This document shows, in pieces, positions 1 through 5,226 of a stretch of DNA of 5,674 nucleotides; the stretch's first letter is position 1, and every line of letters starts with the position of its first letter. A program made the translations under genes and the position numbers. The notes under the pieces are model-generated. The model saw only the letters and a program-made list of their open reading frames with translations. It was not told the DNA's origin and ran no database searches. The stretch spans positions 1-5,674 of the forward strand of contig JAFVXS010000242.1 of NCBI GenBank assembly GCA_017501025.1. The letters are read 5' to 3'. The DNA is from Alistipes sp. GTDB taxonomy: Bacteria; Bacteroidota; Bacteroidia; Bacteroidales; Rikenellaceae.

Positions 1-423
1 CAGGCGGCACGTCGTGAAGCACCGGAACATCAGATGGCACCGGCACAGCGTGTCGATGATTTTGTTGCAGGGCGAGCATCGCACTCACTGCCTCGTTGTT
101 CGTATGTGCCGGGAGTTGTTCCGTCGAGGCTCGATAGGTGGCTGCCCGACTTTATGGGAGAGCGTCTGCGTCGGGCGATAGCAATATTTGACAAGCGTAT
201 GCACGGCTATCTGACCTCGGAGGCTTTGGTCGTAGGCGTAGAGTCTCGCACATCGACTCCGGTGCGTATTCCTCGTGATGCAGCGACACTGATGCATCCG
301 CAGGTCGAGGGGCTCTTTCCTACGGGAGAGGGTGCAGGTTATGCGGGCGGTATCATATCGGCAGCACTTGATGGAGAGCGTGTAGCCGAGGCAGTTACAG
401 CCTATCTTTTGCGTAAATCTTAA
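1..423 (+). CDS. C-terminal part of a COG2509-type FAD-dependent dehydrogenase (5' end outside window)
   Basis: The reading frame is open from the first base and ends at TAA 421-423, giving the last 140 residues of a longer protein. Its final third carries the signature of the COG2509 'uncharacterised FAD-dependent dehydrogenase' family: a VGVESRTSTPVRI segment, then GLFPTGEGAGYAGGI and an ISAALDG segment. In this family that glycine-rich block closes the FAD-binding fold. Known members are cytosolic flavoproteins of roughly 500 residues whose substrate is not established, so no reaction is assigned. The usual family form has Cys where this protein has Thr in the PTGEGAG block, from memory of the family; this is probably neutral. 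An internal ATG at 34 is not the real start, because homology-like sequence continues upstream of it. The gene converges on the NifX-like gene with a 12-nt gap. The family call is fairly sure; the substrate is unknown. Confidence 0.85.
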   Translation, partial: QAARREAPEHQMAPAQRVDDFVAGRASHSLPRCSYVPGVVPSRLDRWLPDFMGERLRRAIAIFDKRMHGYLTSEALVVGVESRTSTPVRIPRDAATLMHPQVEGLFPTGEGAGYAGGIISAALDGERVAEAVTAYLLRKS

Positions 424-435
424 CTATTCGAGTTG

Positions 436-864
436 CTACTTCTGCTCCGTTTGTGGAGAGTAGTGTAGTGCGGAGAAGTTGTCGTGGTGGTCGCTGCCGT
501 GCGAACATTGGTGGTCGCCGTCGTGAGCCGCACACGCTATGCCCGAATCGGACAATGTGCCATCCAAATAGTGTTGTAAAACGACCTCGATTTCGCCGTG
601 ACAGCCACGCACAACAGCGATATTTGATGCCTCCAACTTCGTCTTTGCACCTTCGCCCATATTGCCTGCCAGCATTATACTCACGCCCTTTGCGGCGAGC
701 GTCGAGGCGATGTTCGAGCGACATCCGCAACCTTGTGGCGAGGGCATAACCTCTCGGCCGACAATCCTCTTTGCATCGTCGATTTCAAATATTGTGTAGT
801 GGTCGCAGTGTCCGAAGTGGTCGTCGATATGACCGTCGCGAGTCGGTAGAGCAATTTTTATCAT
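436..864 (-). CDS. NifX/NifB-type dinitrogenase iron-molybdenum cofactor-binding family protein with His/Cys-rich tail
   Basis: A 142-residue protein of the Nitro_FeMo-Co fold (the NifX, NifY and NifB C-terminal family), which binds Fe-S or Mo-Fe clusters in the cytosol. Visible family marks are the N-terminal strand MIKIALPT, the DDHFGHCDHY motif (about residues 14-23), a GCGC motif at 45-48, MLAGNMGEGA (64-73) and VVRGCHGEIE (84-93). The last 30 residues are rich in His, with Cys at 111 and 120, and look metal-binding. The frame stays open upstream to an ATG at 1023, but those 53 extra residues resemble nothing in the family, and a promoter-like element (937-970) lies inside the extension, so ATG 864 is chosen. 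The leader is A-rich with no Shine-Dalgarno sequence. No nif genes are seen nearby; such stand-alone proteins occur in non-fixing anaerobes. The exact partner and cluster are unknown. Confidence 0.88.
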   Translation of the reverse strand: MIKIALPTRDGHIDDHFGHCDHYTIFEIDDAKRIVGREVMPSPQGCGCRSNIASTLAAKGVSIMLAGNMGEGAKTKLEASNIAVVRGCHGEIEVVLQHYLDGTLSDSGIACAAHDGDHQCSHGSDHHDNFSALHYSPQTEQK

Positions 865-936
865 ACGTGTTTTCTTTTTCAGATAGTTAGTAATAGCGAG
901 CGGATTGTGTGTTGCCGCAATCGTAGCGTAAAGATA

Positions 937-970
937 CAAAATATATCTTATAAACCACTTCGTCGGCAAA
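937..970 (-). promoter_or_regulatory. Candidate Bacteroidota-type promoter for the NifX-like gene
   Basis: Read on the minus strand, TTTG (970-967) is followed after 21 nt by TATATTTTG (945-937). This resembles the Bacteroidota consensus TTTG-N19-21-TAnnTTTG with one extra T in the -7 box. Transcription would begin near 930 and leave a leader of about 65 nt before ATG 864. A second -7-like box, TATCTTTA (936-929), overlaps it but lacks a matching TTTG at the right distance. Confidence 0.45.
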
Positions 971-1043
971 TCTTTTTGCGTATGGAGTGTATAGATTTGA
1001 GAGATTACGAATAGATTCTGCAACTATTTTTACATAAATTTCG

Positions 1044-1051
1044 TATATTTG
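1044..1051 (+). promoter_or_regulatory. Candidate -7 box (TATATTTG) for the carbonic anhydrase gene
   Basis: TATATTTG fits the Bacteroidota -7 consensus TAnnTTTG exactly and lies 29 nt before the ATG at 1081, placing the transcript start near 1058. No clear TTTG -33 box is found 19-21 nt upstream; the nearest resemblance is TCTG at 1017-1020, spaced 23 nt away. The leader before the ATG is A-rich (ATCGTAAAAA) with no Shine-Dalgarno sequence. Confidence 0.45.
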
Positions 1052-1080
1052 TCGCAATCGAAATCTTAAAATCGTAAAAA

Positions 1081-1764
1081 ATGAAGAGAATTTTACTCCC
1101 TATTATCATTCTGCTTGCTATGTGTGCAGGCGTGGTGATGTATGTGTTGAAATCGAATGTATCGACTTCGGAAGAGTGCTGTTTGGTAGTGAATACACCC
1201 GAGGAGGCTCTCGCTGCGTTGAAAGCGGGCAATGAACGATATGTCAGCGGAACGCCTATCCATCCTCGTTGCGATATGGAGCGAGTGCAGGCGACGGCTC
1301 CTCATCAGGCGCCTTTTGCAGCTGTTGTGGGGTGTTCCGATTCGCGAGTCCCTGTCGAGTTGGTTTTTGATCAGGGCGTGGGCGATATCTTTGTAATTCG
1401 CACCGCAGGAAACAACGTAAACAACGATGTGGTGATGGGCAGTATTGATTATGCGGTTGAACATCTGGGCGTAAAGGTGTTGCTTGTGATGGGTCACGGC
1501 TCGTGCGGTGGCGTGACGAGTGCTATATCAAATGGAGAAGAGCAGGGTGCGATTGGTAATCTGTTGGAGGCTATCAGCAACGATATTCCCGAGTGTATGC
1601 ACAAGATTGAGGATTTGGACAACGCTATTCGCTATCACGCTCACGTGCAGGTGGAACGTATTCTCTCATCTCCCCATATTATGGAGAAGATAGAGAAGGG
1701 CGAACTGCTTATCAAACGAGCATACTACGATGTGCATAGTGGTAGGGTAACGATTGACGGATAG
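1081..1764 (+). CDS. Beta-class carbonic anhydrase with N-terminal export signal or membrane anchor
   Basis: A 227-residue beta-carbonic anhydrase, which interconverts CO2 and bicarbonate at a zinc centre. The expected zinc ligands are visible: Cys85 in VVGCSDSRVP, and His139 and Cys142 in GHGSCGGV. The Asp87-Arg89 pair of the CSDSR motif is intact, as is the IRTAGN segment (106-111) that usually lines the active site. The extra N-terminus is a basic start (MKR) followed by a hydrophobic stretch at about 5-22, so the enzyme is probably exported to the periplasm or tethered to the inner membrane. A lipoprotein is less likely, because LAMC has Met just before the Cys. The enzyme core begins near residue 38 (NTPEEALAAL). 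The gene stands alone, divergent from the NifX-like gene, with no terminator close behind it. Catalytic competence is supported by the motifs; location is inferred. Confidence 0.95.
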   Translation: MKRILLPIIILLAMCAGVVMYVLKSNVSTSEECCLVVNTPEEALAALKAGNERYVSGTPIHPRCDMERVQATAPHQAPFAAVVGCSDSRVPVELVFDQGVGDIFVIRTAGNNVNNDVVMGSIDYAVEHLGVKVLLVMGHGSCGGVTSAISNGEEQGAIGNLLEAISNDIPECMHKIEDLDNAIRYHAHVQVERILSSPHIMEKIEKGELLIKRAYYDVHSGRVTIDG

Positions 1765-1845
1765 TGTTTCAACACATACGCTATTATATAAAATAGGTGC
1801 CAATTGATAAATAAAAACGGAATTATATATTTTAGGCGTGTAAAT

Positions 1846-1876
1846 ATTGATTGTTTTATTAAGTATAGTATATTTA
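1846..1876 (+). promoter_or_regulatory. Possible promoter for a small transcript
   Basis: ATTG (1846-1849) is followed after exactly 19 nt by TATATTTA (1869-1876). This is one mismatch in each box from the Bacteroidota consensus TTTG-N19-TAnnTTTG. The start of transcription would fall near 1882-1884. The surroundings are very A/T-rich, so a chance match is quite possible. Confidence 0.3.
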
Positions 1877-1880
1877 TAAA

Positions 1881-1964
1881 ATGGTTGTCATCCACTTGTT
1901 CAGCACAAAAGAAGATAACAAATCGGGAAAACGCATTGCTTCATTGGGATTCATTAAACGATGA
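1881..1964 (+). CDS. Possible 27-residue small ORF, unrecognised
   Basis: ATG 1881 to TGA 1962-1964 encodes a basic 27-residue peptide that begins MVVIHLFSTK and ends GFIKR. I do not recognise it. It has no signal peptide, membrane span or cysteine. It starts just after a promoter-like box, so the message would be nearly leaderless, and it ends 20 nt before a strong hairpin terminator. ORFs of this length arise often by chance; the only support is its placement between those two signals. The same interval could equally be a non-coding RNA or a long 3' untranslated region of the carbonic anhydrase message. Confidence 0.15.
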   Translation: MVVIHLFSTKEDNKSGKRIASLGFIKR

Positions 1965-1984
1965 ATAATCAATTTGCAATAATA

Positions 1985-2023
1985 AATAACCACCTTCAAC
2001 AAACGAAAGTGGTTATTCTTTTT
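1985..2023 (+). terminator. Rho-independent terminator-like hairpin, plus strand
   Basis: AATAACCAC (1985-1993) pairs perfectly with GTGGTTATT (2009-2017). One C-A mismatch (1994/2008) follows, then three more pairs (TTC/GAA) close a 7-nt AACAAAC loop. A CTTTTT tract at 2018-2023 follows at once. It would end the carbonic anhydrase message, or a small transcript starting near 1882. The A/T-rich left flank gives a T-rich stretch on the other strand, so it may also act as a weak back-up terminator for der. Confidence 0.75.
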
Positions 2024-2055
2024 ATATCCCTAGGTCAACATCTATATCGTTGCCT

Positions 2056-2086
2056 AAAAATATTGGTAACACTCGTGTCACCAATA
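2056..2086 (-). terminator. Rho-independent terminator-like hairpin for der
   Basis: TATTGGT (2061-2067) pairs with ACCAATA (2080-2086). After one A-C mismatch, ACA/TGT continues the stem to a 4-nt CTCG loop. Read on the minus strand, the stem is followed directly by TTTTT (2060-2056), and the hairpin starts about 23 nt beyond the der stop codon. On the plus strand a T-run also occurs at 2094-2098, offset by 7 nt, so a weaker plus-strand function is possible. Confidence 0.8.
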
Positions 2087-2109
2087 CTCATAGTTTTTAT
2101 ATCGTACGA

Positions 2110-3414
2110 CTATTTCTGTCGGAAGTATATCTGCAACGGTACTCCGGCAAAGTCCCATTGACGGCGGATGTGATTTTCGAGGAATCGGCGATAGTTCTCG
2201 CGGATATACTGTGGCAGGTTGCAGAAGAATACAAACTGTGGCGTAGGTGTAGGCAACTGCATTGCGTATTTGATGCGGATATACTTACCTTTGGTCGTAG
2301 GAGGTGGAGTCTCCTCGATAATCGGCAGTATAAAGTCGTTGAATTCGGATGTAGGGATACGACGGCTACGTGATTTGCATACACGAATAGCGGTCTGCAA
2401 CACCTCCAATATACGCTGCTTGTTGAGTACCGATGTAAAGATAATCGGGATATCGTTGAATGGTGCCAAACGCTTCTCCAACGCCTCACGCCACTCCTTC
2501 ATCGTATTGTTGCTCTTCTCGATAAGGTCCCACTTGTTTACTACGATGACACAGCCTTTGCGGTTGCGGACAATCAAGTTGTGGATATTCAAATCCTGCG
2601 ACTCCAAACCCTGCTGTGCATCGAGCATCAAAATACATACGTCCGACGCCTCGATAGCACGAATGGAACGCATTACGGAGTAGAACTCCAAGTCCTCCAT
2701 CGTCTTACCTTTTTTACGCATACCTGCCGTATCGACCAGATAGAAATCCATATCGTACTTGTTGTAGCGTGTATGTATCGAGTCGCGGGTTGTGCCAGCA
2801 ATGTTTGTAACGATATTTCGCTCCTCGCCCAACAGAGCATTTGTCATCGACGATTTGCCGACATTCGGGCGACCGACGATTGTAATGCGTGGAAGGTCCT
2901 CCAACTCTTCGGCGGCACAATCTTCGGGCAGAAGACGTAGAATTTCGTCCATCAAATCGCCGGTGCCACTACCCGACATCGAGCTGGTGCAGAATGGGTC
3001 GCCAAGACCGAGCGAGTAGAATTCGTGCGACGAGTAGATGAGGTCGTAGTTATCGACCTTGTTACAGACCAGAATGGTGCGTTTCTTTGCACGACGCAGC
3101 ACCTCCGCCATCATCATATCGAGGTCGGTAACGCCTGTGCCTACCTCCACCAAGAAGAGAATGACATCTGCCTCCTCGATGGCGAGCATAACCTGACGAC
3201 GTATCTCCTCCTCGAAGATGTCGTCCGTATTTACGGCATATCCGCCCGTATCGATTATCGAAAATTCGCGTCCGTTCCAATCGGTTTTGCCATAATGGCG
3301 GTCACGTGTCGTACCTGCGGTGGCATCGACAATCGCCTGACGTTGTCCTACCAAACGGTTGAAAAGGGTGCTTTTTCCTACATTCGGGCGACCTACTATC
3401 GCAACTAAACTCAT
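2110..3414 (-). CDS. der: Ribosome-assembly GTPase Der (EngA)
   Basis: A 434-residue protein with the hallmark of Der: two GTPase domains in tandem plus a C-terminal KH-like domain. It acts in the cytosol in late assembly of the 50S ribosomal subunit and is generally essential. Domain 1 shows GRPNVGKS (8-15), AGTTRDR (33-39), DTGG (55-58) and NKVD (118-121). Domain 2 shows GRPNVGKS (181-188), AGTTRDS (206-212), DTAGMRKKGK (228-237) and NKWD (293-296). The KH-like part spans about 350-434 and ends GVPLQIYFRQK, typical of the family. The G5-like segments read TSS (143-145) and TSV (327-329) instead of the common SA form; the base-contacting NKxD motifs are intact, so this is probably neutral. 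Length and start match the family. It has its own promoter and terminator, so it appears to be a single-gene unit. Confidence 0.98.
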   Translation of the reverse strand: MSLVAIVGRPNVGKSTLFNRLVGQRQAIVDATAGTTRDRHYGKTDWNGREFSIIDTGGYAVNTDDIFEEEIRRQVMLAIEEADVILFLVEVGTGVTDLDMMMAEVLRRAKKRTILVCNKVDNYDLIYSSHEFYSLGLGDPFCTSSMSGSGTGDLMDEILRLLPEDCAAEELEDLPRITIVGRPNVGKSSMTNALLGEERNIVTNIAGTTRDSIHTRYNKYDMDFYLVDTAGMRKKGKTMEDLEFYSVMRSIRAIEASDVCILMLDAQQGLESQDLNIHNLIVRNRKGCVIVVNKWDLIEKSNNTMKEWREALEKRLAPFNDIPIIFTSVLNKQRILEVLQTAIRVCKSRSRRIPTSEFNDFILPIIEETPPPTTKGKYIRIKYAMQLPTPTPQFVFFCNLPQYIRENYRRFLENHIRRQWDFAGVPLQIYFRQK

Positions 3415-3448
3415 AAAATTCTAAATTTTCGTTCGTGAAACTTGACCG

Positions 3449-3479
3449 CAAAGATAGTGTAAATCGTCGGCAGTACAAA
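3449..3479 (-). promoter_or_regulatory. der promoter, exact Bacteroidota consensus
   Basis: Read on the minus strand, TTTG (3479-3476) is followed after 19 nt by TATCTTTG (3456-3449). Both boxes and the spacing agree with the Bacteroidota consensus TTTG-N19-TAnnTTTG. The transcript would start near 3442 and carry a leader of about 28 nt, A/T-rich and without a Shine-Dalgarno sequence, before ATG 3414. Confidence 0.75.
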
Positions 3480-3503
3480 ATTTTCGTAAAGATTAGCAGT
3501 ATT

Positions 3504-3538
3504 TTTGTCGGATATTTGTAAAAATGTCAGTATATTTG
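3504..3538 (+). promoter_or_regulatory. Candidate promoter for the barrel protein-phoH run
   Basis: TATATTTG (3531-3538) matches the -7 consensus exactly. A TTTG at 3504-3507 lies 23 nt upstream, slightly longer than the usual 19-21. Another TTTG at 3515-3518, within GATATTTG, could belong to an overlapping start. The transcript would begin near 3545, only about 16 nt before ATG 3561. Confidence 0.5.
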
Positions 3539-3560
3539 AAGGCACTATTTTTTTGTTGAT

Positions 3561-4193
3561 ATGAAGAGGTTTGCAAAGATTGTTGCCCTAATATGCTTGC
3601 TCCTGTGCTGTACGACGAGCCGATTTGCTGCGAGTGCTGCTCCCGGTTTGCGTACCGAATGGGGCTTTACGGCCGGCATAAAGCATCCGTTTGCAAAGTT
3701 TCATACGGGGGCTTCAACTGCCGATTTGAGCTCCAAGACGGGTTTTACACTCGGTTTTCATATGGCGTTGCGTATTGGCGGAAGGTTTGCTGTGCAGCCC
3801 GAAATAGAGTTCTCACACCTCAAAATCAACATCAGCGACCCTGCGATGAATTTTGCATCGGCAGTGAAGTGCAATACGCTGCAAATACCAATATTGGCAT
3901 CGGTGAAGTTGGGAGTTTTCCGCATAAATGCAGGACCGGTTTTTACGGTTATGGATGACCCGTCGTATGCCGACCGCAATGGCGAGAAGGTGATGTTCGG
4001 ACGCATCTATCCGACCATATCATATACGATTGGCGTGAGTGTATTGGTCGTAAAACATCTCTATATCGATGCTCGATTTTCGGGGCAGTTCAATTCGACG
4101 GATAACTTCCTGTCGTATGATGCTGCTATGCGGGGTGTAGATTTTCAGATGAATATGCGTTCGATTCAATTAAAAGTGGGTTATATATTCTAA
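3561..4193 (+). CDS. PorT-type outer-membrane beta-barrel protein
   Basis: A 210-residue exported protein. It opens with a signal peptide: basic MKRFAK, a hydrophobic core at about 7-17, and a likely signal peptidase I site after ASA (24-26). The mature part shows alternating hydrophobic strands separated by turns, as in the small outer-membrane barrel families of Bacteroidota (PorT-like, OMP_b-brl_2). Examples are GFTLGFHMALRI (61-72), FAVQPEIEFSHL (76-87), LQIPILASVKLG (107-118) and RINAGPVF (121-128). The last strand, SIQLKVGYIF, ends in Phe, the usual C-terminal signal for barrel insertion. The CC at 16-17 follows Leu, a poor lipobox, so a lipoprotein is unlikely. Function within this broad family cannot be told from sequence. 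phoH follows after 16 nt, so the two are probably co-transcribed. Confidence 0.8.
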   Translation: MKRFAKIVALICLLLCCTTSRFAASAAPGLRTEWGFTAGIKHPFAKFHTGASTADLSSKTGFTLGFHMALRIGGRFAVQPEIEFSHLKINISDPAMNFASAVKCNTLQIPILASVKLGVFRINAGPVFTVMDDPSYADRNGEKVMFGRIYPTISYTIGVSVLVVKHLYIDARFSGQFNSTDNFLSYDAAMRGVDFQMNMRSIQLKVGYIF

Positions 4194-4197
4194 ATGC

Positions 4198-4203
4198 AGA
4201 GGG
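4198..4203 (+). promoter_or_regulatory. Shine-Dalgarno-like AGAGGG before phoH
   Basis: AGAGGG ends 6 nt before ATG 4210. It stands out because the other starts in the window have A/T-rich leaders without such a motif. It supports ATG 4210 as the start and translation from a shared message with the upstream barrel gene. Confidence 0.45.
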
Positions 4204-4209
4204 TGTGTT

Positions 4210-5184
4210 ATGATAGATGTTGATGCACGCGAGATAGTTGTTGAGGGAGTTGATGTACGCGAACTCTACGGAGCCAAAAATGTCTATTTGGAGCAGATTA
4301 AATCGCTTCATCCGAAGTTGCGTATCGTGGCTCGTGGCAATGCGTTGAAGGTTATCGGCAGCAAAGGCGATATCGAACCGTTTGAACGTCGATTTCATCA
4401 ACTCATAGAGTATTACAACCGCTATGGGCATATCTCGAAAGAGGTTGTATCGCAGGCTTTTGCTGCTTCGGCAACGGCTGTCGAACAACTTGCCGAGCCT
4501 ATGGAGAACGGAACAATTCTCTACGGCAATAATGGGCTGGTGGTTAAGGCTCGCACGCGAAATCAGCAGCGAATGGTCGATATTTATCCTGCGAATGACC
4601 TAATATTTGCCATAGGTCCTGCGGGTTCTGGTAAGACCTATACGGCGATAGCTTTGGCTGTGCGTGCCCTGCGTGAAAAGGAGGTACGTCGCATAATCTT
4701 GACACGTCCGGCAGTTGAGGCTGGCGAGAAGTTGGGCTTTCTTCCCGGCGATATGAAAGAGAAGTTGGAACCCTATCTCCAACCCCTGTACGATGCACTG
4801 AATGATATGATTCCGCCATTAAAACTGCAAAAATTTATGGAGGAGGGTACCATGCAGATTGCTCTGCTGGCATATATGCGTGGTCGAACACTCGACAATG
4901 CGTTCGTGATTTTGGATGAGGCACAAAACACCACACGTTCGCAGATAAAGATGTTCTTGACCCGTATGGGCCGCAATGCCAAATTTATCGTTACGGGCGA
5001 TGTTACACAGGTGGACCTTCCACGTCGCAGCGACAGTGGCTTGGTCGGAGCAATGGATGCGGTGCGTGGTATCGACGGCATCGGTTTCGTCGAGTTTGAC
5101 CGTAGCGATATTGTTCGCCATCCGCTTGTTAAACATATTGTCGATGCATTCAGCCGCTCCGAACAGCACGATGATAAAGAGTAG
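4210..5184 (+). CDS. phoH: PhoH-family ATPase (YbeZ type)
   Basis: A 324-residue cytosolic P-loop ATPase of the PhoH/YbeZ family, which is linked to RNA metabolism and ribosome maturation; the exact substrate is not settled. A small N-terminal domain (about 1-85, with a conserved RGNALKVIG segment) precedes the ATPase core. The Walker A motif is GPAGSGKT (136-143) and Walker B is FVILDE (232-237), followed by AQNTTRSQ. TGDVTQVDLP (262-271) and FDRSDIVRHP (296-305) complete the family pattern, with Arg303 a likely arginine finger. One oddity: before the MRGRTLDNAF block the sequence reads QIALLAY, where the family commonly has Pro (QIAPLAY). Length is typical. It follows the barrel gene by 16 nt and precedes pepD by 42 nt with no terminator, so a three-gene transcript is plausible. 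The E. coli partner gene ybeY is not in the window. Confidence 0.96.
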   Translation: MIDVDAREIVVEGVDVRELYGAKNVYLEQIKSLHPKLRIVARGNALKVIGSKGDIEPFERRFHQLIEYYNRYGHISKEVVSQAFAASATAVEQLAEPMENGTILYGNNGLVVKARTRNQQRMVDIYPANDLIFAIGPAGSGKTYTAIALAVRALREKEVRRIILTRPAVEAGEKLGFLPGDMKEKLEPYLQPLYDALNDMIPPLKLQKFMEEGTMQIALLAYMRGRTLDNAFVILDEAQNTTRSQIKMFLTRMGRNAKFIVTGDVTQVDLPRRSDSGLVGAMDAVRGIDGIGFVEFDRSDIVRHPLVKHIVDAFSRSEQHDDKE

Positions 5185-5226
5185 GACCATCGAATAAGAG
5201 AATCAAAACTTAAAAACGAAGATATT

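Larger units (their letters stand above)
1765..2109. other. 345-nt A/T-rich intergenic gap between carbonic anhydrase and der
   Basis: The genes on either side point toward each other. The first 80 nt are strongly A/T-rich, with only weak A/T hairpins such as ATATTT/AAATAT at 1827-1832 and 1842-1847. The remainder holds a promoter-like element, a possible 27-codon ORF and two good hairpin terminators, all listed separately. No tRNA-like fold or insertion-sequence end was recognised. Confidence 0.7.

Noticed and set aside
436..463. Hairpin CTACT/AGTAG plus CTCC/GGAG at the end of the NifX-like gene, possible shared terminator
   Set aside because: The stem has a 4-nt bulge and overlaps coding sequence, and no T-run follows on either strand.
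453..749. A 98-codon plus-strand ORF opposite the NifX-like gene
   Set aside because: It is rich in Arg, Cys and Pro with no family resemblance, and it lies wholly antisense to a clearly recognised gene. It is a shadow frame.
436..864. Evidence of a nitrogen-fixation locus
   Set aside because: Only one NifX-like gene is present. Stand-alone members of this family occur in many non-fixing anaerobes, and no nitrogenase gene is in the window.
1827..1847. ATATTT/AAATAT hairpin behind carbonic anhydrase as its terminator
   Set aside because: Six A/T pairs with a 9-nt loop are too weak, and such matches are expected by chance in this A/T-rich stretch.
1961..2161. A 66-codon plus-strand ORF from ATG 1961
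   Set aside because: It runs through both terminator hairpins and into the 3' end of der, so it is unlikely to be translated. Its hydrophobic look comes from the A/T-rich sequence.
2219..2683. Long plus-strand ORFs opposite der (also 2581-2940 and 3025-3408)
   Set aside because: Der is unmistakable on the minus strand across the whole interval. The antisense frames have no recognisable domain and lack plausible start signals.
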